This document shows, one piece after another, positions 54,701 to 64,000 of a stretch of DNA of 64,000 nt. Each line of letters starts with the position of its first letter. Within the stretch, counting starts at the first letter, position 1. Origin of the DNA: Platycnemis pennipes (Eukaryota; Arthropoda; Insecta; Odonata; Platycnemididae). A model generated the notes under the pieces. The model saw only the letters and a list, made by a program, of their open reading frames with translations. It was not told the origin of the DNA and searched no databases. The DNA lies in contig OW121847.1 of the NCBI GenBank assembly GCA_933228895.1, positions 80,765,656 through 80,829,655 of the forward strand, read 5' to 3'. A program made the position numbers and the translations under genes.

Positions 54701-57700
54701 TAGAAATTGCCACTTATTTCATCTACATCAAACCTTAAAGCAGGACACAATTTAAACCATGCGTGTTTTAGAACTGACTGTGAAACACTATAACATGTAC
54801 GCAAAATTTCCCACATCACGTCTTTTAGATTATATCTGTTTCTGAAATGGTTGGGCATTAGCATTTGGGCAGAAATACTAACTAAGCCCTTCACTTTGAC
54901 ACAATCGAAACCACATGATCTTAATCATCACTTAATCTTCATTCATATTTTCTCTCTCTGTAATCAATTTCTTCGTGTCACTTTCACAGCAAAATTTTGA
55001 AGATTTTTTCTTTCAGCTTCTTGATGTGTTATATTGTTGAAGATCTCACGCAGTATGTTTCAGAAAAACACTTCATGGGAAATCAAGAAAAATTTTTATC
55101 GGATGTTTTTGCCGCCCCCCTGCAAGTGACAAAAATTTTAGAAAACTTTTTAGACTCTTCTAGACTGAGTTCTAAGTGCAATGAAACTTGGTGATGTTAT
55201 TCTGCTAGGAGATTTTAATCTTTGATCCGTTGGGATTCCCCAAATTCTGGCCATCCTCAGTACGTCCATGACCATTTTTTTATTGATCACTTAATTGACG
55301 GTCTTCAACTATCCCAGCATAATCTTCACCATACTCGAGATCTGGCAACTCTGGACTTCCTTTTCTCGTCCTTTCCTCCGGAAGAAATCACACCGGGAGG
55401 TAATATATTTGTCTCGGACCATGAATCTTTAGACGCCGAGTATTGTTTCAGCTGCTCTCGCACAACACAATGGACTTCCCAATGTCCCTTTGTTTCCCCT
55501 CCCTGCCTGATCAAAGGTTTGCTGGGAGGACGTCAACCACTGCCTCGACCTCATCCCCTGGGGTGTTCTATTGTCATTATCCCCTGAGGAAGCGGTCGAC
55601 TACCTGTACAGTGTCCTTGAAAGTATCATAAAGGACTGGGTACCTAAGGTAAAGCATTAATGAGAAAATTCCCATCCTGGTTCAAGCCTGAGATTTTGGG
55701 CATTCTTGGAAATAAGAACCACGCCTGGCACCTATACGAATCCTGTCCAAACGAGCACCCCCTTCGAACTTTAAAAGATTTGTGTTGCTACTCAAAATTT
55801 CTCATTCATCGTGATTACATTGAGTTCACCCAGAACGTCTCCTCTACCATTACCACTAACCCCAGAAAAGTTTTGTCCTTTCTTAATCGTCGCCGCTCTG
55901 AACCCAGAATCCCAGATTGTTACATGTGCTAATGACAATACTGTTGGAGAAAACAGGACGAGCCTCTTTCTGAAATTCTTCACTGAATATATGACACCCC
56001 TCTCTACTCCATCCCTCACCCAAGATCACTTTCTGTCACCCGTTACTAATAACTGACTTTCTGAAATCCAAACCGACCCTCTGGAAGTTCTTAATTATAT
56101 GCAGAAAATTTCCCTTCAATGATCCGAAGGCCCTGATGGCCAATATTTGTTCACAATTGTGCTGAATTCCTGTCAATATGGGTGGCGATGGTCAGGGAAA
56201 ACCGGGGAAACCTGGAATTGTCAGGGAATTTTGCATTTCTGGAACAGGCAGGAAATTCTTGTGACAGTCAGGGAGAAACGAATGGAAATTCTCATTATAT
56301 TTCTACCATTACGTGTATTGGACAGTCTTTCCCGCCCTTTATTTCAACAACTAAAACTAATGCCCGTCGCTGACATGCATGGAATAAGCACCATCAATTC
56401 GTGGAACATTCAGTTGTGAATCTTATTAGTTGTCTCTTAGTTACTTAGTAGTGAATCAGGCATACAATGTATCCCTTTTGTATATCCGTAATGCGATAGT
56501 TGCCTAGTAGTGTTAAAATTCATGATCACATGTATTTCGCTCATCACAAGGAATCCGAGGCTATATTGTTCGGAAAATTTTACCTTGCTTTTTTTTAACT
56601 TCTGACACTCGGATCTAGAGGCAGCTGGAGCACACTAGCTCGTGGTAAATATGTGCTTGCAGTTCTGAAAATACAAGAAGATGATTATTAGAATGGTTAT
56701 ACATGTACGATCCCATGTGTAAACAAAATCTTATGTAAGATCATCTTCGATTCCCACATCCCCGTTCGTGAGACAGTAAGAAGAGCTCCCCTCCCCACCT
56801 TTCACGTTCGACGTAATTATTGAATGGTCTCCTTAGCTGCCTCTCAAAGCAATTTAGTCATGTCACAAACCACTTCAAATATGACATTCCTGAACATGAT
56901 GCTGCCGTTGATAATTTTGTCCTGTTTTCGTTTGCATTGGCGCGATTACATTGTTTGTTTATGCAAATATTTTTACATTTATGGTTCCCTTTTACAATCA
57001 AGGTGTTATAACCACGTTAATCAAATTGTTATTCGCTTCTGAATGTCACTCATGCCATCTGATTTTGATCCAGTCCAACAACTTGGCTTTGGTTTGTATT
57101 TTTCATGCACCTTAGCGATACCTGTATCCGAGTCCACCAGTAAATTAGCCATTAACTTTCCCTTCGATGCCTTTTCAGTAATCCTCAACTTCCCAGAAAT
57201 ACCACAACATGCTACCTCTTTCTTGAAGAATTGGACATCGTCATTGTAATTTTACCGAAGGAAACATACTAGGCCACGGAAATACGATACACGGCCACGG
57301 AATGTGTATGAAAAGTGTGTATAATTTGGACGAGGGTTTAACTTATGAAGGTTTAATATACTTTTTCACTAGGGTATACCTGTAGCTTTTAATGTATTGA
57401 TTTCAGCTTTTAACATTTTCTGAGTTTTGACGAAAAATTATTCAGCAAAAATAAAATATTCCAATAATAGGAGCCCTTTTGGCGATCGGTCAGGGAAATT
57501 GGTAAATCAGTCAGGGAATTTATAAATTGGGTCTCAATAGCCACCCTGTTTAAGTTTACTCTTAAACCACTTTTTATCTCTGTACCTTTCTGTCTTTATG
57601 GAAAACTGCTAATGTTATCCCCGTACAGAAATCTGGCCCAAAAAATGTAGCATCAAACTATCACCTATATCCTTACTCCCAGTCCTCTCTTTTGTTTGTG

Positions 57701-60700
57701 AGAGAATAATCCTCAACCGACTTTATTACTTTACATCCCCTTACCTCTCTGAAAATCAGCATGGATTTCTTCCGGGCCGTTCATGAATGACCAACTTAAC
57801 TGTTTTTCAGCATAATGCTGTAAATTCCTTGAATAATGAAACACAGATACCATTTTCCTAGACTTTTATAAAGCTTTTGACTCCATGAACCATAGCCTCC
57901 TCCTCCATAAACTTAGCGAACGTTTCAATATTTCTGGTAATTTTAAAAATCTTCTATTAAGTTTCCTCAGCAAATGAATTCAAAGGGTCATCCTTTCTGG
58001 TTTTTCTTCTCCCTGGTCTCCACTGACATCTTGGGTCCCTCAAGGCAGTGTCCTTTGTCCGTACCTTTTTAATTTATATATTGATGATCTTGCCTCCCTA
58101 CTGCCCCTTCCCAAGCTCACACCCTACTTTATGTCGATGACTGTACACTTTTCAAGAACATTCAAACACCCTCTGATTGTTATGAACTACAAGATGCCCT
58201 ATGGCAGACATCAAATTGATGCAATGTATGGAAGCTTAAATTACACCCAGACAAATGTAGCGTGATGTCCATTTCCCTAAAAAAGTTCACCCATCTATTT
58301 AATCATACTGTTCTTAATCGCTCCCTAAAACGTATTTCTACATCCAAAGACTTGGGTATTCTAACAGACAATAAATTAAATTTTCCCCAACACATACAAA
58401 CCATCGAGTCCGAAACAATGTCCCTCTTAGGCCTGCTCTATCGTTTCACTGAAGTTAATGACCCCCAAGCCCTTCAAACCTTCTTTTCTTCTATCGTTCT
58501 TCCAATTCTTACCTATCCCTGCCCCATCTGGTCTATCTCTCCTCAAACTAATCTCTCATCTCTGGAATGCAATTTCTTCGCTAAAATAGTTAAAAATAGA
58601 TTACTGCATTTTTGTAACATGTCCACCAATACTATTCTCTCCTCCCTCTCCATTCCTTATCTTAGCACCCTTAGATTCACAGCAGACTTAAAACAAATTT
58701 ATAATATTCTCAATTGCACCATCAACTGCCCCGATTTGCTCTCAGTTGTCAACTTCAAAGTTTCTTCCCACCCCACCCGGTCTCACCCTTTACTCCATGT
58801 GCCCACACCATGTGCCCAAGACACATCTATATACCTTCACTAATTCCTCATCACTCCTCTTGGTGTTGTCGTTGGTCAGAATCAATTCCATCAATTCCTT
58901 TTCCATCAACTCCTTTTGATGTGGGTATAATGATTCTTCCATTTTCTCTGGAATATTATTAAATGCTTCTTCCCAAACAGCTTTTGCCAGGTCTACAGTT
59001 TCACTGATTACCTCTTCGACTGAAGAAAACCTGAGGAATTTATTCGCCACCTGTGGAGAAAGGCTTTTCCAGCAATCATTCAATTCCATGATGTTTAGGG
59101 GCATTATCATGGATGGTAAATGTCATGGATTATGATGTACTTTGATATTCAAAATGTGATTTGATTTGACAGGTTTACTACTTAAAACATATGCCTAATA
59201 CTTTAACCTACATGGATAATAATAATGGGCCGTGATTCCCAGGCTAGTTCCGATCATGACGTCTGAAACCACATCTTAATGAGAAGAATGATTCTGTTAT
59301 GTGAAACCATTCTATGTGAGGATTGACTGAACATGAAATTAAAATTTAGTCATTATAGCATAAAACTATGGTTATACTTTGAAGCAAAAAAAGCCCACAT
59401 CTGCTATCTTTTGAAATGTAAACTAGTACGATGGAAAATAGTTGAGAAATAAATCAGGGAATGAGGATGTTTATGGACTTGGTGGATATATATTTTGGGT
59501 CAGTTAGGGGATTATAATTTGAAACATATAATTTCTTTGCATCTGATTCTTTCTGTTATGTCCTGCTAGAAAAAAGTGATGCTGACTTTTCTGCTCAGTG
59601 GAGCAAAGTGAAAATCCCAAATAAATGTCTTGCGAATAGGGTGAGGAAAAATTATCTCTCTTGGGTTTTTTTCGGGGAAAATAACTTTGGTGTCATCCAC
59701 ACCTTTTCTACACTTTAATAATGTCCTTAAAAGAAAATGTCCATGGCCCAGGTAAGAAATCCCTAGAGATAGTAAACTATAATGGGGCAAAGGTATAATG
59801 TGCATGTGTAAATGTAGGGACTGAAAATTAAGGATGATGGGCTGCAAATAAAAAAGTGTGCAAAATAGATTGCATAGAATACATAAACACAACACGCAAG
59901 ACCTGTAATTAAATCAATAATAAATATTATAAACTATTATTCAATAGGCCTTCGTACTAGACAGAAATAAATGAAAGTTAAATTAATTCAGCATCTTAAA
60001 AAAATGTTCAAATAATAAGATTTCTTGGTAACTTATGCGATAAATTATATCCAAATTAAAATATAAGATATTTGTAATCAAATAACTAAGATAAAATTGT
60101 TCTATTGGGTCATTAAATTTTTCAATTGAAAAGAATTAATGTGGTAACTTGGGTACCTGCTTGGTCAGGAGAAGTTGTAAAAGAGCTTGGTAGTATGAGG
60201 GCATGGCGTATGATTTTGATTTGCTGGATGAACCTGCAAATTTCAGTATCAAGTAAATGCTGAAACATATAAGTTTCATTCTCAGGTGATTGACTATGTA
60301 ATAGTACCTGGTTATGAAGGAAGTGTTAGTAGTGCTAAAGAGGATGGCCAAATGGAGGATCAGAGCAGGCATCTTGGTAACAAATCTACGTAATCTTGGC
60401 ACTGCACCAAAAAAAGGGATTGTGTAGGTGCGGTGGCTTTGCCTACAAAGGGTCCAGGTTTGAATCCCATTCTGATTTCGTTACTTCTTCTGGTTGTGAT
60501 GTTAAGCCCCTGTGTGCCTTTTGTTTGGGGCAGGCTGATGTGGATTCTGGTATTCTCTCCTTCCTTCCTCCATTCCCTGAAAAATCCTTCCCCTACCCTA
60601 TTACCCACCTATCCTAAATGGTGTAAGGGACCTCAAGCCCATTTCACATGGTCCTATTTATTGGCCAATCTATTGGAAATTGATTTTTGTGTGGATTGTG

Positions 60701-61922
60701 CCACTTATTGCATATCAATTCCTCACCCAATCCTACAATCTCATCAATAATTTTTAACCCCATATTGCATTGTTGAGCATGTTCTATTTTCTGCTGGTCA
60801 ATCTCCAATCAGAGACTAACATTGCCGTATCCAAGTGATCGAAACAACAACACATTTCAATTCTGCTTTTTTGGTATTGATTTCTAGGCAGTTTCATACT
60901 TCAAATTTCTTTTACAGACTTCTAATGCCCAATACTTTTATTACAATCTTCTATCTCGTATTCGATAAATTAGCCTCTCCCGATGTTCCTTTTCCTATTA
61001 TGTGGTGTGCTCATGCGGGGTATGTGAGCATTGTTATGACCAATATCTGTCAAGCCAAACATATTGTCAAATTTTTTACCCGATATTGTGCCCCATAACT
61101 GTGCCAATTTATTGGCCAATGAGCTGCAGTTGTTGGCTCTCTCCCCCAATGAACACAACTGGACAAAAATGCTTTGTGACTGATTTCTCATGCATTAAAA
61201 TCATGTTCTACACTTTCTTTGTATGCTAGTGTGTTGCTCTTTAAAAATTTACGATCTGAAATTAAAGCAGTCATGTCCATCATGCATTTCAAAAAGCAAA
61301 CAAGGGAGTCCATGAATGGCTATCCATTTTATTCAGGTGTGGGATTTCTCAGCAGATAGAATTTGTCATTGGTATTTTGAATTTTCATTTGTATGCATTA
61401 CTTTCACCTGTATTTTTTGTGCTGTGCTCATTGGTGTATTTTGTCTCCTTTTGAGTAGATTACTGCAGTCGTGGTGTTTCATTATGGTTAAACATACCCT
61501 GCACATGTGCAAATCAAATACCAGGAGTACCTAGTAATAATAATTATTAATTTAGTTACATGTTAGATAACATTTTAAATTTACAAATATTTGTGACCAA
61601 TTCTATAGATACCTATTTGTGATTAACCTTTATAAAGAAATTTGAGTGGAAATATTTAATAGCAATTTATTTGTAAATGCTTTACTAAATGATTTTTTTA
61701 TCATGTTGAACAATTTTTTGAGCCATATTTATGCATATTCTTATGAAAAATGTATTATTTCTATTTAATATTCATATCTTCATTTTTACAGGTGAAAGTC
61801 CTGGAAACTTTGACCTAGTATTAGTGAATGATGTTGTTGAGAAAGCATATGAAGAACTAAGAGAGTTCATCTTGCCTGAAATAAGGAAACTGAATCAAAA
61901 GAATTCAGAGAAAAAAAATTGA
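51490..61922 (+). CDS. GUK1: Guanylate kinase (GMP kinase), three exons
   Basis: Exons are 51490-51788, 52504-52733 and 61792-61922. Phases 2 and 1 join exactly and give 219 residues. The enzyme uses ATP to convert GMP or dGMP to GDP or dGDP, an essential cytosolic step in purine nucleotide recycling. The P-loop is GPSGSGKS (26-33). The GMP-binding segment has [19 protein letters not shown] (52-70) and NMYGTSKSAV across the first junction. [17 protein letters not shown] is the lid/adenine-site region, and [17 protein letters not shown] matches the C-terminal 'DVVI.ND.L..AY..L' block. About 17 residues precede the usual start region, and the C-terminus is lysine-rich. Intron 2 is 9 kb and contains several transposons. 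It lies in tandem after VPS25. Confidence 0.95.
52504..52733 (+). CDS. GUK1: Guanylate kinase exon 2
   Basis: Acceptor CATTGATAG|, donor GAATATG|GTTAGT, phase 2 to phase 1. It encodes [22 protein letters not shown], the [14 protein letters not shown] lid and [11 protein letters not shown]. Confidence 0.92.
53305..53564. mobile_element. piggyBac-type MITE, about 260 bp
   Basis: TTAA (53301-53304) then CCCTTTTACTGC, and CTGTAAAAGGGT then TTAA (53565-53568). Subterminal GTGTGAAAACTGCCA is inverted as TGGCAGTTTTCACAC, and GGGC(T/C)GATATATTGGCCC occurs twice near the left end. There is no coding capacity. Confidence 0.75.
54050..54900 (-). pseudogene. Tigger/pogo-like transposon end with transposase C-terminal fragment
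   Basis: A terminus CAGTTGAGCGTCTTTAATC next to TA at 54048-54049 resembles Tigger ends. On minus, [20 protein letters not shown] then [12 protein letters not shown] (54835-54740) matches the C-terminal 'KDA.....AW..V...TL.N.WRKLWP' block of Tigger transposases. The rest is degraded or missing. Confidence 0.55.
55000..56174 (+). pseudogene. Non-LTR retrotransposon, 5' part (endonuclease region)
   Basis: Broken frames include VILLGDFNL (endonuclease block, near 55195-55220) and [27 protein letters not shown] leads into [20 protein letters not shown] and [15 protein letters not shown], the linker before RT. It continues after the insertion at 56175-57548. Confidence 0.65.
56175..57548. mobile_element. 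hAT-like insertion splitting the LINE
   Basis: The left end (GGGTGGCGATGGTCAGGG) and right end (AATAGCCACCCTG, complement CAGGGTGGCTATT) form short inverted termini of the CAGGGTGGC type found in many hAT elements. Both are followed inward by repeated 'GTCAGGGAA' motifs. No transposase is recognisable and no clear 8-bp duplication is seen. LINE-derived sequence flanks both sides. Confidence 0.5.
57549..58843 (+). pseudogene. Non-LTR retrotransposon, 3' part (reverse transcriptase)
   Basis: RT blocks in shifting frames: [18 protein letters not shown] (57860-57915), [20 protein letters not shown] (58035-58095), a disrupted YVDD-like box near 58130, then a long frame 58262-58843 with [47 protein letters not shown] and [18 protein letters not shown], typical of CR1/Jockey-type C-termini. 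Stops and shifts make it inactive. Confidence 0.8.
58853..59329 (-). pseudogene. Tigger/pogo-like transposon, second copy
   Basis: The right terminus, read on minus, is CAGTCAATCCTCACATAGAA then TGGTTTCACATAAC, a Tigger-type TIR. On minus, frame 59110-58853 encodes [35 protein letters not shown] and [14 protein letters not shown], matching the 'CW..LWP' and 'EEL...EL.EL' C-terminal region of Tigger transposases. The termini differ from those of the copy at 54050, so the two are different families. Confidence 0.6.
59330..60409. other. Guanylate kinase intron 2, nothing recognised
   Basis: AT-rich intronic sequence with no recognised coding block or repeat pair. Confidence 0.4.
60410..60660 (+). 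repeat. Possible tRNA-derived SINE
   Basis: GGTGCGGTGGCTTTGCCTAC then GGTCCAGGTTTGAATCCC resemble A- and B-box positions of a tRNA-type SINE head. A GC-richer body follows. No second copy was found in the window to support it. Confidence 0.3.
61792..61922 (+). CDS. GUK1: Guanylate kinase exon 3 (stop codon)
   Basis: Acceptor TTTTTACAG|, phase 1, encoding [20 protein letters not shown] and a Lys/Asn-rich end, with TGA at 61920-61922. Confidence 0.94.
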
Positions 61923-64000
61923 GTGGAAAATGAAATCAGAATTAGGTTGTTTTGCATATTTTGCAAAATGAAATTAGCTGGGTATCGTACATTGACATTC
62001 CTATTTTTGATTCAGAAGAAAATTCTGTTGTGGTTGAAATGAAAGTGGTTTTAACTTCCAGATATAAATTAGTTTTGCTATGTTTTAGATTTTTATTTTT
62101 CTGAGATTGTTTGTATGGCTATATCTATTGTGGACTGCTGGTGATATTTTGAAAAAAAAACCTTATCATTGTACTTATTGTTATTTAATCCTTAATAATT
62201 ACGAAATAGGCAGCAGCTTTTGACTATTTAAGTTGTTCTCTTCAGATGGACAAGTGTTTTAGTTTGATTATAGCCCCATACTGTGACTAATCCTTGGGTT
62301 CTATTGAATAATGTATATGGCTTAGTCACAGATTCATAAAGTAATGGAAAGATGCCCTTGCATTTAGTTATAAAATGAATTGATACTGTGTGAAAGTACT
62401 CCCCATAGTCCCTTATTGGCGTCTTTCTCTGGTAGAGCAGTGTGGAAATGAACTTAAAAACTGGCTCATTGCAAATATACAATCAATACTTTGTGAGTCT
62501 ATTGAAATAGATCTAATTTTCCCACTTCATTGTTGTTACATTACAAAATGGCTATCAATGTTATCAGGTGAACATTTTGAAAAATGCTGAAAATATTGTA
62601 CATTGACTTTTTAAGTTGTGTAATCCTTATTTTATTTTGTGACGATCAAACAGCATCATTTCATTCGATGTTTTATGAAATGATGATGGCCCTTTGAAAT
62701 GTATGTTGATAAATCTCTCAGTGTAAATAAACATATCAGTATTTTTTTATCTTACGTGGCAGCCACCATTGCAAAGTAGGTGTGTTTGATGCGTTAAGTA
62801 TGCAATATTTGCATTGTTGATTATTTTTGCTCTCAATGTATTACCCAAAATGTTAAAATTTCTTTTTGTTTACCCACGTGCTTCATGTGATATGAAATTG
62901 AGATTTTACCTTATATTCTTTTGAACAATATATTTAACTTGATGAAAGTTTGCATTAATTCTTGTGTAAAGAGTGTTTTTTTCTTTCTATTTTTAATTTA
63001 AAAAAATGATTTTTAAGAAAGATGTTGTGTACAATTTGTGTATTTTTGGCCGAAGCTCCAAATCTTTATCATTGGTGATGTATCAACATTAAGGTTTTAC
63101 TCACTGTATACTAAGCATTTCATTCAAGCATTTGTGAACTGATCTTCAGTTATTCTAGCAATAATAGTTAGGAAATATTAACAAAACTATGAAAATGTCA
63201 TTTAGCATTTTAAAAGATGGGGTGGATAAATTGTAGGCTCTGAAACCTGTTAGCAATACCTATATATAAGTTTTCAAATGTATATATTTCTTGGCAAATA
63301 TATAATACATTTGAAATAGCATTCTTTTCAGTTATTTATTTGCATATTTATTTTGATACATAATTTGTTTTGTTTAAGGTAAGTGCCTTCTTTTTATAAA
63401 ATTATAAAATAAAGATATGTCACCACTTTTTATTAGAAGTTTTTTTTGTCAGTGTTTCCATCCATAATCTGAACTCTAATAAAGTAGCCTTGTATTATGC
63501 TGTTAACTTTTTATATTGATTGAATCAGTTCATGTCCATTAGTGTCATGGTGTATCATTTAACTTACTCTATTGTAGTGTTCACATACTGACCTGAGATT
63601 TGTGATTATGTCTTTTTAATGTCCCTTCGGCTCTGTCCATCCAAACCCATGCAGTATTTTTTTGGCACCAAATATTTGTGATATCCATGGGTGGCATAAG
63701 TTTTGCGACGTGGTGAAATGTGTACTATCATTTATTCCATTCTTGCTTCCCAAGTAACCTATGATATTTAATGAAAATAATTTTGATTTGGATTTCAAAT
63801 GAATGAACTAAATTGGTGTTAAAGGCTATTTTTTACAATTTACATTGCTCATGAGAGAGTAAAGTTATAAACTGTAATTGTGGTTGTTATATTAATCACT
63901 TGGCTGGGACAATAATATATCTCATCATATGTATTAGGTATATGTTTTGGGCACGATGAGACATCTCACTTCTACCTTAGAGTATGCTCTTTAGCCAGCA
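61923..64000 (+). other. Guanylate kinase 3' UTR and downstream sequence
   Basis: AT-rich sequence after the stop. Candidate poly(A) hexamers AATAAA lie at 62726-62731 and 63408-63413. No further coding region was recognised up to the window end. Confidence 0.4.

Overview
This is an AT-rich eukaryotic nuclear window, most likely from an arthropod and probably an insect. The genes have GT-AG introns, including very long ones. The conserved proteins are animal housekeeping factors. The introns are packed with element types common in arthropod genomes: Penelope-like elements, piggyBac, Tigger/pogo, hAT, non-LTR retrotransposons and tRNA/5S-derived SINEs. No species can be named from sequence alone. 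There is no prokaryotic gene, CRISPR array or operon.

Four host genes can be assembled exon by exon. (1) On +, 1403-7846 in seven coding exons, is a 1,074-residue pleckstrin-homology docking protein with YxxM, YEEI and PPPLPPR motifs. It resembles an IRS/Gab/Dok-type signalling adaptor. A CpG-rich stretch at 1-944 is its likely promoter and 5' non-coding exon. (2) On -, 31530-15417 in four exons, is UBE2F, the NEDD8-conjugating E2 (184 residues). (3) On +, 32894-50746 in five exons, is VPS25 of ESCRT-II (175 residues), head to head with UBE2F. (4) On +, 51490-61922 in three exons, is guanylate kinase (219 residues), starting 743 bp after the VPS25 stop. All reading phases join exactly in the four models. 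The genes belong to different pathways (receptor signalling, neddylation, endosomal sorting, nucleotide metabolism), so this is ordinary eukaryotic linkage and not a functional cluster.

Between and inside the genes most recognisable DNA is mobile. 8.9-11.3 kb holds two tRNA-type SINE families, a piggyBac tail and a 5S rRNA-derived SINE with a target duplication. UBE2F introns hold two palindromic foldback elements, a 4.4-kb TIR element with a hAT copy inside it, a LINE reverse-transcriptase fragment, a 1-kb piggyBac-type element and a decayed DDE transposon copy interrupted by a SINE. The 16.6-kb VPS25 intron 3 holds a long-TIR DNA transposon (4-bp ACTT target duplication) whose left TIR carries a Ty3/Gypsy-type LTR retrotransposon. 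It also holds a piggyBac N-terminal fragment, two Penelope-like remnants, a Loa/Jockey-like LINE and a MITE. The 9-kb guanylate kinase intron 2 holds a piggyBac MITE, two Tigger tails and a LINE split by a hAT-like insertion.

The most unusual signals are: the unnamed long-TIR transposon family present twice; two foldback palindromes whose arms share a CTGA(T/A)GATG...GAAAC block resembling Penelope-tail/hammerhead sequence; the 5S-derived SINE; and a perfect 32-bp palindrome between the divergent UBE2F and VPS25 genes. All element proteins seen are broken by stops, frameshifts or truncation.
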